Part shown: one piece after another, positions 8,216 through 16,847 of the stretch
Numbering within the stretch: position 1 is the stretch's first letter
Layout: every line of letters starts with the position of its first letter
Assembly (NCBI GenBank): GCA_965214305.1
Contig: OZ243949.1
Location: 744,001 to 808,000, forward strand
DNA length: 64,000 nucleotides
Reading direction: 5' to 3'
From: Azophilus sp965214305
GTDB lineage: Bacteria > Pseudomonadota > Gammaproteobacteria > Pseudomonadales > Azotimanducaceae
Notes under the pieces: generated by a model
Told to the model about the DNA's origin: nothing
The model's database searches: none
The model's input: only the letters and a program-made list of their open reading frames with translations
Position numbers and translations under genes: made by a program

Positions 8216-8659
8216 ATGCGCCTCGCCGCAATAGCGCTCTTGGGCGTCGGTTTGCCGCTGGCCGAACTTCAATCCGGCCCGGCGGAAGATGCGTCACCGA
8301 CCGTTGAAGAGATTCTTTCGGGTGCCCCGCAGCCGCAGGATTACTCGGACTCGGTCACTTGTTTGCGTCGCGATGCCTACCAGCAGGTGGAGGTGCTTGA
8401 CCGGGCACATCTGCTCTTCAAAGGCCGTCGCGGCAAGTTTTGGCTGAATCGGCTGCGTCGAGCGTGCATCGGTTTGCACCGTAGCGACACCCTGGCCTTC
8501 GAAATGCGCGATAGCCGATTGTGCGACCTCGACACCTTTAGCGGCATCGATTCGTTCGGCGGCAGGTACGATCGTTCAAGCGCCCGATGCAGCCTCGGCA
8601 AATTCGAAACCATTTCTCCCGAACAAGCGGCTTTATTGAAGGAAAGCCTCCGCCGCTAG
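8216..8659 (+). CDS. exported DUF6491-family protein
   Basis: A 147-residue protein starting at the ATG 8216, which gives a clean signal peptide (MRLAAIALLGVGLPLAELQS). The mature part has the DUF6491 pattern: a cysteine in VTCLRRDAY, then VLDRAHLLFKGRRGKFWLN, a second cysteine in RRACIGL, and two later cysteines (SRLCDLD, ARCSLG), compatible with disulfides in the periplasm. An upstream extension to 8123 would bury the signal peptide, so I reject it. Its stop codon TAG (8657-8659) lies within the CTAG end of a family A repeat. Confidence 0.72.
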   Translation: MRLAAIALLGVGLPLAELQSGPAEDASPTVEEILSGAPQPQDYSDSVTCLRRDAYQQVEVLDRAHLLFKGRRGKFWLNRLRRACIGLHRSDTLAFEMRDSRLCDLDTFSGIDSFGGRYDRSSARCSLGKFETISPEQAALLKESLRR

Positions 8660-8823
8660 GAGCCTCTGCCTTCGGAAGTCGCGAAAGCGAAAATCCGCTA
8701 TCGCCGTTCCGTCGGCTTGTCGATTGAGGCGAATATCGAGCCATATTCAACGAAATCGACCGGCCGGCGGGGCGGATGAGAGCGGATTTGCAGCCGCGAA
8801 TTCCGGAGGCAGAGGCACCTAGG
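8656..8823. repeat. family A element, copy 1 (MITE-like)
   Basis: A 168-bp element bounded by CTAG/CCTAGG with terminal inverted repeats: CTAGGAGCCTCTGCCTTCGG at the left, CCGGAGGCAGAGGCACCTAG at the right. The interior contains two nested inverted segments around GAAAATCCGCTATCGCC and GGCGGATGAGAGCGGATTT. It fills the convergent gap between the DUF6491 gene and mmsA and supplies the TAG stop of the former. Other copies are at 13388, 25947, 32341, 48698 and 63050, with a minimal copy at 35376. Confidence 0.85.
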
Positions 8824-8881
8824 AACCTGCGTCGCCTACTTACCGCATGGAATTGGTGAGATAGGCGGCGGTGTCGTTTCT

Positions 8882-10375
8882 TTATGACAGGCGAATTGTC
8901 AGGTTCGGGCCGCTGGGCGCTGTCTCATCGAACCAGCGGGCCGTAACCGTTTTGGTTTCCGTATAAAACTTCACCGCCTGCTTGCCGTAGGCGTGCTGGT
9001 CGCCAAAGAAGGATTGTTTCCAGCCAGTGAAACTGAAAAACGGCAGCGGCACCGGAATGGGAATGTTGATGCCGACCTGACCCACTTCAATTTCATGCTG
9101 GAACTTGCGGGCCGCGCCGCCCGATGAAGTGAAGATCGAGGTGCCGTTACCATAGGGATTGGCATTGATTAGACCAATGGCGTCGTCAAGGTTTGCGCTC
9201 TCGGTACACAACAATACCGGGCCGAAGATCTCCTCTTGGTAAATCGACATATCCGTGGAGACGTTGCCGAACAGTGTCGGGCCAACCCAATTGCCCTCGG
9301 GATAGCCTTCCACTGTGCAATCGGAGCCGTCAAGCAGGCAATCGGCGCCCTCCTCCTTGCCCGCCGCGATAAAGCTGAGAATGCGCTCCCTGGCCTGGGC
9401 TGTGATTTGCGGCCCGTAGGCGGAAGACGGCTGATCCCAGGGCCCCGGCTGCAATTGCGCCATGGCATCACGCACCTCGGGAATCCAAGCGGCGGCCTCG
9501 CCGACAAATACCGCAACGCTAATCGCCATACAGCGCTGACCCGCCGCGCCACAGGCGGAACCGACCAGATTGTTGATCACCTGATCCTTGTTCGCATCCG
9601 GCATGACCACCATATGGTTCTTCGCCCCGGCCATTGCCTGCACCCGCTTTAGGTGATGGGTGCCGGTACGGTAAACGTGTTCAGCGACCGGTACGGAACC
9701 AACAAAGGAAACGGCCCGAATGTGCGGATGCGTGAGCAAGGCATCGACCTGTTCCTTGCCGCCATGAATAACCTGCAAAACACCCTCCGGTGCCCCCGCT
9801 TCAACAAAGAGTTCCGTCAGACGGTTGGGTGTCATCGGATCCTGTTCGGATGGCTTGAGCACGAAGGTATTACCGCAAGCGATGGCAATGGGAAACATCC
9901 ACAGGGGAATCATGGCGGGAAAATTGAAGGGGGTGATGCCGGCACAGACGCCCAGCGGTTGGGTATAGCTGTAGCTGTCGATACGGCCCGCCACGTTCTC
10001 GACGGTTTCGCCCATCATCAGGCTGGCGATGTTGCAGGCGTGTTCCACCACCTCGATGCCGCGCCAAACATCGCCCTGGGCGTCCGGGAAGGTTTTGCCG
10101 GTTTCACGGCTGAGAATACGGGCGATATCATTCTGTTGCTTTTTAAGCAAGTCCTGATAGCGCAACATCAGCCTGGCCCGCTCCGGGGTTGGCACCTCCC
10201 GCCAAGCCGCAAAGCTTGTCCGCGCGCTGGCGACCGCCTGTTCGATTTCCCGGGGCGTGGCAAAGGGCAAATCCGCCAGTACCGTCTGGGTCGCCGGATC
10301 GGTAACCGCCAAGGTTTCGTTGCTTTCGCTGTCGATGAATTTCCCGCCAATAAACAGCGGCAGCCGCTCGGCCAT
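8882..10375 (-). CDS. mmsA: CoA-acylating methylmalonate-semialdehyde dehydrogenase
   Basis: A 497-residue aldehyde dehydrogenase. Members oxidise methylmalonate or malonate semialdehyde with NAD+ and CoA to propionyl- or acetyl-CoA in valine and inositol breakdown. Landmarks are the N-terminal LFIGGKFIDSES, the block GITPFNFPAMIPLWMFP, the nucleotide-binding FVGSVPVAEHVY, the catalytic cysteine in GAAGQRCMA, and the C-terminal FFSFTGWKQSFFGD, which is distinctive for MmsA. Start ATG 10375 has AGGAGG five bases upstream. No partner mmsB or dehydratase gene is adjacent; the nearest neighbours are repeats and a divergent TonB receptor. Confidence 0.93.
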   Translation of the reverse strand: MAERLPLFIGGKFIDSESNETLAVTDPATQTVLADLPFATPREIEQAVASARTSFAAWREVPTPERARLMLRYQDLLKKQQNDIARILSRETGKTFPDAQGDVWRGIEVVEHACNIASLMMGETVENVAGRIDSYSYTQPLGVCAGITPFNFPAMIPLWMFPIAIACGNTFVLKPSEQDPMTPNRLTELFVEAGAPEGVLQVIHGGKEQVDALLTHPHIRAVSFVGSVPVAEHVYRTGTHHLKRVQAMAGAKNHMVVMPDANKDQVINNLVGSACGAAGQRCMAISVAVFVGEAAAWIPEVRDAMAQLQPGPWDQPSSAYGPQITAQARERILSFIAAGKEEGADCLLDGSDCTVEGYPEGNWVGPTLFGNVSTDMSIYQEEIFGPVLLCTESANLDDAIGLINANPYGNGTSIFTSSGGAARKFQHEIEVGQVGINIPIPVPLPFFSFTGWKQSFFGDQHAYGKQAVKFYTETKTVTARWFDETAPSGPNLTIRLS

Positions 10376-10459
10376 CAATGCCTCCTGAAAATGCCCATTC
10401 CTGAAACGCAGCGCAGACTGAACGACTCAATGGGAGAAATCAATCAATCCGCGGGATCG

Positions 10460-10546
10460 GTAGTGGCTCGATTTGGCAACTCTTCATACCGCAGCCCAAC
10501 GCGAGCGCGGTCTCTGCGGCGGCGGAAATTGAAACTGAGCCACTAT
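10460..10546. mobile_element. family C mini-element, copy 1, with 10-bp target duplication
   Basis: An 87-bp non-coding element with inverted ends TAGTGGCTCGATTT and AAACTGAGCCACTA. It is flanked on both sides by the identical 10-mer CGCGGGATCG (10450-10459 and 10547-10556), the signature of insertion by a transposase that duplicates about 10 bp. The second copy is at 43857-43944. The rest of the 10376-10795 gap is the divergent promoter region of mmsA and the TonB receptor, with no further feature I can name. Confidence 0.85.
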
Positions 10547-10795
10547 CGCGGGATCGATAAAGTTCATACCGCCCCGGGAGCCTTTGCCTTGATAACTTTC
10601 GTTGCCGGCGCTCGATGCGTCGTGCCGTGCAGCAGCGACCAGGCTTTTGGGAGTGCGGGGTAGAACGAAATAGCCCCGTCGTTTACTATTCGAGTGTGGA
10701 GAGGATCCGATCAGCCTGAACACCCAGGCCGGACCCAAACCATATTCAGCAGTTGGAAAAATCCCAAGTCATTTCAGCGACACAGGAGATAGCCA

Positions 10796-13375
10796 ATGAC
10801 CAAGAAATGCGATTTTATCCATACAGATCCAGCGACACCCAATCGGATGATGTTAGTCAAGGTTGCCGGCCTTGTCGCCGTTCTAGGGGGTGCGCCACCG
10901 GCAATGGCCCAATCGGCCACGCCAGCAAACACCGAGGCAGCCGGCGAAATCGAGGAGGTGATGGTGGTCGGCACGCGCCGTAGCGGACGCTCAACCGGCG
11001 ATCTGCCGGTGCCCGTTGATGTGCTGGGCGAACGGGAACTCGGCGCTCACGGTTACGGCGACATGCTCGATGCGCTGACCGCGGTTGCGCCATCCTACAA
11101 CGTGGGCCGTGAACCCATCAGCGACGCGGCAACCCTGATCCGGCCCGTCAACCTGCGCGGCCTCCCCGCCGACAGCACGCTAATCCTGGTGAACGGCAAG
11201 CGACGCCACCGGGGTGCCGTCATCGGAGAATTCATTTCAGGCATCAATAAAGGCGCACAAGCTGTTGATATACTTCCGCTTGTCGGCATGTCCCTTAAAC
11301 GTGTAGAGGTACTGCGCGACGGTGCCTCCGCTCAATACGGCTCGGATGCCATCGCCGGGGTAATCAACTTCGTTATGGAAGACGATCCGGATATTCGGCG
11401 GCTGCAGGTGCAATACGGCTCCGCCTACGAAGGCGATGGCGACCAGATTTCAGTGACCGGCTCCACCGGCACGCGCCTGGGCAGCGCAGGGTTCGCAAGA
11501 CTCACCGCCCAGTTTAAGGACAGCAATCCAACCAGCCGCGGCTCCCAAGATCCCCAAGCAACCCTGCTCATCGAAAACGGCTACCCCGAGGTGGCAGACC
11601 CGGTGGTGATCTGGGGCGCACCCAAGGTATGGAACGACTTCAAAGTACTCGGCAACGCAGCGGTTGAAGCGGGCATTGGCGAAGTTTACGCCTTCGGCAC
11701 CTGGTCCGGGCGCGAAGTTGACGGCAGTTTTTTCTACCGCAACCCCAACACCCGCAGGGGTGTCTTCGCCGACGGCTCCGGCGCGAACCTGCTCGTAGCC
11801 GACCTGACCCCAGATGACGCCATGTCCTGCCCCGTCGTGCCGGTAACGGGCGGCTTGGTGGATACCTCGCTGCGCGATGCGATCTGGGCGGATCCGAACT
11901 GCTTTCATTACAGTGAATGGTGGCCCGGCGGATTCACGCCAAGGTTCGGGGGCAAGGTCAGGGACATCGCCATTGTCGGCGGCTGGCGTGGCGAAGGCCC
12001 GAATGGGTTGACCTACGACTTCAGCATCTCGGCGGGGCGCAACGAGGCCATCTACCAGATAAACAACACCGTGAACGCATCCTACGGGCCCAATACACCG
12101 ACCGAGTTCGACCTGGGCGCGCAGTCGCAGACCGAGCGGCTCATCAACGCCGATTTCACGCTCCCGGTTGATATCGGTGCCTATTCAAGCCTGAACGTCG
12201 CCTTTGGCGCCCAGCACCACAAGGAAGTATTCAAAATCGAGGCGGGAGACACCGAATCCTGGGCACCGGGCGGTTTTGAAAACCAGGGCTTCTCCGTGGG
12301 TTCCAACGGCTTTCAGGGTTTCAGCGCCGATGTTGCCGGCCGCTTCAGCCGCGATAGCTACGCCGGTTACATCGACTTGGATGTCGATGTAACCAGCCGC
12401 TGGCTTGTCTCCGGCGCCCTTCGCTATGAGGATTTCAGCGACTTCGGCGACACCATCAAGGGCAAGATCGCCACGCGCTACCAAGTAAACCCGGCATTGG
12501 CCCTGCGCGGTGCCCTCAGCTCCGGGTTCCGTGCGCCCTCGGTCGGCCAGAGCAACCTGCGCCGGGCCGCCACAACCTTCTCCGGCGGCCGTCTTGTCGA
12601 GTCGCTCACGCTGCCACCCACCGATCCCATCGCCGTGCTCAAGGGCGGCCAACCGCTTGAGCCGGAGGAATCAATCAACTGGAGTCTGGGCGCGGCCTTC
12701 TCCCTGGGCGCGGTGGACATCACCTTGGATTGGTTCCACATTGAGGTGGACGGCCGCATTGCGCTGACCCAGCAGAATTTGAGTGAGCAGGACAGGGCCG
12801 AGTTGATCGCGGCCAACGTTGTCGGTGCCGGCACCGTTACCGCGGTGACCTTCTTCGTCAACGACATTGACTCGGAAACCACCGGCGTCGATTTGGTTGT
12901 GGACACCGGGTTCGACCTGGCGGGCGGGCGTCTGAACCTGACCTTGGCCGGCAACTATACCGATACGCAAATCACCGACCCGGGCGTCACCCTCACGCCC
13001 ACCACCACCCAAGAGTTGGAGGATGCCCTGCCGGATATGCGCGTCACCTTCACCGCCGATTACAGCCGGGGAGATTGGAGCGGCTTGGTTCGGGCGAATT
13101 ACTACGACAGCGTTCAAGAGCAAATCTTCAACGACCCGGAACCCTCTTCCGGCTCCATCAGGACGGATTCCATGGTGGTGGTGGATGCGGAACTGACTTG
13201 GCGGATCTTGCAGCACTACGCCTTGACTGTCGGGGCCAAAAACCTGTTCGATCAACAGCCGGATAGGCATCGTTTCGCTGGCGTTTCCGGCTATCTGGGT
13301 GCGGACTATCCGCTCAATCATCCCGCCGGATTCAATGGCGGCAGCTATTACTTCAGGGTGGATGCGGAGTTCTGA
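10796..13375 (+). CDS. TonB-dependent outer-membrane receptor
   Basis: An 859-residue receptor. A signal peptide ends at about residue 38 (GGAPPAMAQ), followed by a TonB-box-like EEVMVVGTRR. A plug domain follows with NLRGLPADSTLILVNGKRR and RVEVLRDGASAQYGSDAIAGVIN, then a beta-barrel ending in the aromatic-terminated YYFRVDAEF. Start ATG has AGGAG upstream (10783-10787). Such receptors import siderophores, cobalamin, carbohydrates or other large ligands with energy from TonB-ExbBD. The plug resembles the long iron-complex/carbohydrate class, but the ligand cannot be assigned. No neighbouring transport genes help. Confidence 0.92.
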   Translation: MTKKCDFIHTDPATPNRMMLVKVAGLVAVLGGAPPAMAQSATPANTEAAGEIEEVMVVGTRRSGRSTGDLPVPVDVLGERELGAHGYGDMLDALTAVAPSYNVGREPISDAATLIRPVNLRGLPADSTLILVNGKRRHRGAVIGEFISGINKGAQAVDILPLVGMSLKRVEVLRDGASAQYGSDAIAGVINFVMEDDPDIRRLQVQYGSAYEGDGDQISVTGSTGTRLGSAGFARLTAQFKDSNPTSRGSQDPQATLLIENGYPEVADPVVIWGAPKVWNDFKVLGNAAVEAGIGEVYAFGTWSGREVDGSFFYRNPNTRRGVFADGSGANLLVADLTPDDAMSCPVVPVTGGLVDTSLRDAIWADPNCFHYSEWWPGGFTPRFGGKVRDIAIVGGWRGEGPNGLTYDFSISAGRNEAIYQINNTVNASYGPNTPTEFDLGAQSQTERLINADFTLPVDIGAYSSLNVAFGAQHHKEVFKIEAGDTESWAPGGFENQGFSVGSNGFQGFSADVAGRFSRDSYAGYIDLDVDVTSRWLVSGALRYEDFSDFGDTIKGKIATRYQVNPALALRGALSSGFRAPSVGQSNLRRAATTFSGGRLVESLTLPPTDPIAVLKGGQPLEPEESINWSLGAAFSLGAVDITLDWFHIEVDGRIALTQQNLSEQDRAELIAANVVGAGTVTAVTFFVNDIDSETTGVDLVVDTGFDLAGGRLNLTLAGNYTDTQITDPGVTLTPTTTQELEDALPDMRVTFTADYSRGDWSGLVRANYYDSVQEQIFNDPEPSSGSIRTDSMVVVDAELTWRILQHYALTVGAKNLFDQQPDRHRFAGVSGYLGADYPLNHPAGFNGGSYYFRVDAEF

Positions 13376-13387
13376 TTCCGGGATGAC

Positions 13388-13554
13388 CCAGGAGCCTCTG
13401 CCTTCGGAATTCGCGGCTGCAAAACCGCTCTCATCCGCCCCGCCGGCCGGTCGATTTCGTTGAATATGGCTCGATATTCGCCTCAATCGACCAACCGACG
13501 GGACGGCGATAGCGGCTTTTCGCTCTCGCGACTTCCGCAGGCAGAGGCTCCTGG
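13388..13554. repeat. family A element, copy 2 (MITE-like)
   Basis: A 167-bp copy in the opposite orientation to copy 1. The ends are decayed to CCAGG and CCTGG instead of CTAGG/CCTAGG. The interior reads GGAGCCTCTGCCTTCGG, CGGCTGCAAAACCGCTCTC, TATGGCTCGATATTCGCC and GGACGGCGATAGCGG. It fills the convergent gap between the TonB receptor and the CNNM-type gene, whose stop codon is five bases from its end. Confidence 0.85.
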
Positions 13555-13558
13555 GAGC

Positions 13559-14641
13559 CTACTCACTTTCCTGGGTGATCGGCCCATCAAGTGTGCCAGC
13601 CACCCGGGCGCGGCGGGCCCGATGGCGCCGCGCCATTTCGCGCATGTCGGTTGTTTCATCGGTTTCGTCAACAATCTCCAAGCCGAGTAGCGTCTCGATG
13701 ACATCCTCCATGGTGACGATACCCGCCATACCGCCGAAGTCGTCCATAACAACCGCCAAATGCTCTTTGCGCGTGCGAAATGTCGCGAACAGGTCGGTGA
13801 TGGGATAGGTCTCGCCCACGGTAACAATCTCACGGCGCAGACTGGCGATCGTTTCCTCGCCACGTCCATCCACCAAGGCCGCGAGGATGTCGTCCTTCAT
13901 TACATAGCCGGTAATGTGGTCAATGGATTCGCGGTACAGCGGGATGCGCGAAAACCACTGTTCCTTGTTGTGTCGGTAATAGTCGGAGATGCTCTCTTCG
14001 TCGGATGCCAGGGAGACAACTGTGCGCGGTGTCATGACATCCCGCACTTGGATCGACTGGAATCGAATCAAGTGGCCGATCATCTCGCTTTCCTCGGCCT
14101 CGAAAACGCCCTCCTCGGCCCCGAGTTCCGCCATTGCAAGCAAATCCGTGCGGTTGAACACCGGCAATGCTATTTCGCTCTTCAAGCGTCTTGTAAACAA
14201 CTGGCTCAACCACACGAACGGTGCCAATGCCACCGTCAACAGGCGCAACGAATGCACGGTGAAGGTGACGAAATGTCGCCAGTAGAGTGCGCCCAGGGTC
14301 TTGGGAACGATCTCCGAGAACACCAGTATGGCGATCGTCATCGTTACGGGCACGGCAAAGCGTGTGATCCAGGGGCTGGCCTGCGACCAAACTACGGCGG
14401 CCTCTTGGCCAACGCCGATAGCCCCAACCGTATGGGCGATGGTGTTCAGCGTCAGGATTGCGGCGAGGGGCCGGTCAATATTAGCCTTGAAGTCTTCGAG
14501 ATACTTGCCGACACCAGTGCCGTTGCGCGGCTCCGAACGGGCATGGCTCGCCGGGATGCTCAGCAATACGGCCTCCCACAGAGAGCAAAGGAACGACAAG
14601 CACAGCGCCAGGAAAAAGAAGATGGCCAGCAGCGAATACAT
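13559..14641 (-). CDS. CNNM/CorC-type membrane protein with DUF21 and CBS domains
   Basis: A 360-residue protein with an N-terminal DUF21 (CNNM) membrane domain: spans near residues 1-25, 60-85, 95-115 and 125-145, with the conserved IVFSEIVPKTLGA-like block (LVFSEIVPKTLGA). Two cytoplasmic CBS domains follow (VRDVMTPRTVVSL; MDDFGGMAGIVTMEDVIETLLG). No clear CorC-HlyC C-terminal domain is left; the protein ends soon after the second CBS domain. Members are linked to magnesium/cobalt efflux or regulation. It is encoded alone and marks the left edge of the A/T-rich island. The 14642-14830 gap shows nothing definite. Confidence 0.87.
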   Translation of the reverse strand: MYSLLAIFFFLALCLSFLCSLWEAVLLSIPASHARSEPRNGTGVGKYLEDFKANIDRPLAAILTLNTIAHTVGAIGVGQEAAVVWSQASPWITRFAVPVTMTIAILVFSEIVPKTLGALYWRHFVTFTVHSLRLLTVALAPFVWLSQLFTRRLKSEIALPVFNRTDLLAMAELGAEEGVFEAEESEMIGHLIRFQSIQVRDVMTPRTVVSLASDEESISDYYRHNKEQWFSRIPLYRESIDHITGYVMKDDILAALVDGRGEETIASLRREIVTVGETYPITDLFATFRTRKEHLAVVMDDFGGMAGIVTMEDVIETLLGLEIVDETDETTDMREMARRHRARRARVAGTLDGPITQESE

Positions 14642-14830
14642 GGAGTCGTCAAGACGCGCCCGAAGGCAACAAACGGGAGATTACAACAGATTGACGGTAA
14701 TTAGGGATAGGTGAAGGCGTTGATGAGTTAGGAGCCTTGAGTATCCATCACCGACAGGGGGTCTAAACGGTGTTGCCGGAACATAGCTGTGTAGAGCGAA
14801 CCAAATCCAGCGCGAAACTGGTTTAGACAA

Positions 14831-16306
14831 TCACGGGGCATTTTGTGAAGCCCGCAGGCTGGGGCCGTCACCCCAGGCCGCATGCGTACCACTGGAAATG
14901 CGGTGAGGCAGGATTATTCTGCACAGGGGACCGGCCTCTATGTTCTTGGCATCCACCAGTATGCACTCTGAACGGTCTTCGTTCATATCGGTAACAAAGC
15001 TCACCAGGTAGCCGTCGTCCTCGTCCCGGGCATTCTGTCTGGGGGCGAAGGGGGCCTCGCTTCCATATCGGTTTTCACCAAAAGGTAACCTCCAGCTTTC
15101 GCCGCTTTCAAGATCATGCTTGACTAGGCCGGAGAACAAAAACCAGCCCGGTTTTGTCCAAGTGGAATAGCTGTAGCGGTTCTTGCGCCCGGCGTAACGT
15201 TGGTTGAAGGTGCCAAACTCCAGAATCCGATCATCCAGGTGCCCTTCTTTGACCTCACCTGTCTTCAAATTAAAGCGCCAGCGATGCAGCTTCGTGCGCA
15301 TTGAGTGTTGATCCAGATTCGCCATGACGCGACCCATGAAGTGGTCCATATCTGGTAGCACGGGGGGTATTGGATCTTCTTGGAAGAAGCCGTCCACCAC
15401 CAGTTCATCACCTTCTTCGTAGGCATTGTTCCAATGCAGAACGTAAGTCGGGTCGGCTTCGAACCACTGGATGTCCTTTTCTGTTCCGTAGCGTGGAAAA
15501 ACCGCAAAGCGGGTTTTCCTATTCGGATAGAACGCTACGTCGTGACGGCCCTGGGCGAGTTTCTCAGGGTCCCAGAACATCGGTAGGTCGATTAAAACCG
15601 AGTAGTTTTCACTAAACGTCATGTCGTGAGGCAACCTTGAACCCGGAGTGGGGATCGGTGTGTAGTGCACCAGACGATTGTTTTTATCGACCACACCATA
15701 GTGCTGATAGGGTGCGTACTTTGAATAGTTGAAGAACAGCAATTCGCCAGTGTGCTCGTCTACCTTTGGGTGTGCCGATATCCCATCCAGTGGCGTCCAT
15801 GTTTCGGTACCAAGTTGCTCAAGCGTAAACGGGTCGAGTCGATAGCCTTCTCCGCACAACCAGTGTGTCGAGAGAATTTTGCCCGCGTGAAACACCACGT
15901 CTGTTGAGGATGCGTCTTTGACGTGCTCTTGAGCGGTCATGCCGGGTCGCTTGGAGATACCCGTGGGATTGGCAAAACCCGCCCACAGGGCCTCGCCGCT
16001 CTCTTGCTCGGCAATAAACGCACGCGTGCGGATGAAACGGTTTTTGTATGTCGCCTTGCCGTTCCGTAAAGATATGACATGCAGCATCCCGTCGCCGTCG
16101 AAGGGATGATAAAAGCCCAGCGGTTCGTGAACCGGATTTTCGGTGTTACGCACATAAATGCCGTCAATATCATCTGGAATCTGTCCGATCACTTCCAAGT
16201 CATCGGCGTCGAGTTCCTCCACGTTGGGTTTCCAAGGGCCACTTAAGTAAGGATGCTCGTTGGATTTTAGTGTATGGGCGACGGTATTCCGGTAGGTAAT
16301 TTTCAT
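14831..16306 (-). CDS. carotenoid/lignostilbene-type cleavage dioxygenase (RPE65 family)
   Basis: A 491-residue non-haem iron dioxygenase of the carotenoid oxygenase family. The four iron-binding histidines lie in DGISAHPKVD, SRLPHDMTFS, TYVLHWNNAYE and SSGTHAAWGD, evenly spaced as in the seven-bladed propeller. The N-terminal GIYVRNTENP and FHPFDGDGMLH-like (YHPFDGDGMLH) motifs are also typical. These enzymes cut a C=C bond with O2 in carotenoids, apocarotenoids, stilbenes or phenylpropenes. The divergent TonB receptor, acyl-CoA ligase and beta-oxidation-type genes nearby suggest cleavage of an imported hydrophobic compound followed by CoA-dependent breakdown. Codon use is more A/T-rich than in the backbone. 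Confidence 0.9.
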   Translation of the reverse strand: MKITYRNTVAHTLKSNEHPYLSGPWKPNVEELDADDLEVIGQIPDDIDGIYVRNTENPVHEPLGFYHPFDGDGMLHVISLRNGKATYKNRFIRTRAFIAEQESGEALWAGFANPTGISKRPGMTAQEHVKDASSTDVVFHAGKILSTHWLCGEGYRLDPFTLEQLGTETWTPLDGISAHPKVDEHTGELLFFNYSKYAPYQHYGVVDKNNRLVHYTPIPTPGSRLPHDMTFSENYSVLIDLPMFWDPEKLAQGRHDVAFYPNRKTRFAVFPRYGTEKDIQWFEADPTYVLHWNNAYEEGDELVVDGFFQEDPIPPVLPDMDHFMGRVMANLDQHSMRTKLHRWRFNLKTGEVKEGHLDDRILEFGTFNQRYAGRKNRYSYSTWTKPGWFLFSGLVKHDLESGESWRLPFGENRYGSEAPFAPRQNARDEDDGYLVSFVTDMNEDRSECILVDAKNIEAGPLCRIILPHRISSGTHAAWGDGPSLRASQNAP

Positions 16307-16847
16307 GATGATTCAAATTCCGGTAGACAGAACTAAGCGTTTCAAACGCGGCAAGCTGTTTTTCCTACCTGCGTGGAATCCCATCTATATTCATGTTTTT
16401 CCTCTTCTTGCGTACGGCTGCCGGATAGAGCAATCCCCGATGCGAAACATCATCTTGATCTCAGTGAACTTAGTCTTTTTATAAAAGATATCATCCTGTA
16501 GCATGCAAAACAACTGGGAGGAGCCGGAGTTCGCGCCAGGCTCTAGTATAAAGAGCTAACAATTGATTCACTACCCTACGCTACCGTTTTTTGACAGTAA
16601 TATTGGATTTGAGTAGCCTTCAATTTGGTTCATTAATGAAAGTAATAGTAGTTCTTCACGAATAGCGGATCATCTTCTGGACCAGTTAATCAGGTGTTTG
16701 CTGAGGCAGCAATCGCGTGGATCACTGACTGACCAGAATGTAACCACCAGCCTTGGGGTATGGGCAAGGTCAAACCAGTGATGGCATGCCGGTACGCTGA
16801 AGCGTGGACCTGATCTGCGACGAGGCAAAAATAGGGGGGATTCCAAA
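16307..16847. promoter_or_regulatory. 541-bp A/T-rich divergent intergenic region
   Basis: This long gap separates the divergently transcribed cleavage dioxygenase and TonB receptor genes. It is clearly A/T-rich and probably carries both promoters and an operator for the nearby HxlR-type regulator. One candidate promoter on the plus strand is TTGACA at 16591-16596 with a weak TAGCCT at 16614-16619 (17-base spacer). I found no clear palindromic operator and no small gene. Confidence 0.4.

Noticed and set aside
9653..10663. A long plus-strand open frame opposite mmsA
   Set aside because: It mirrors the conserved mmsA coding sequence and has no recognisable domain.
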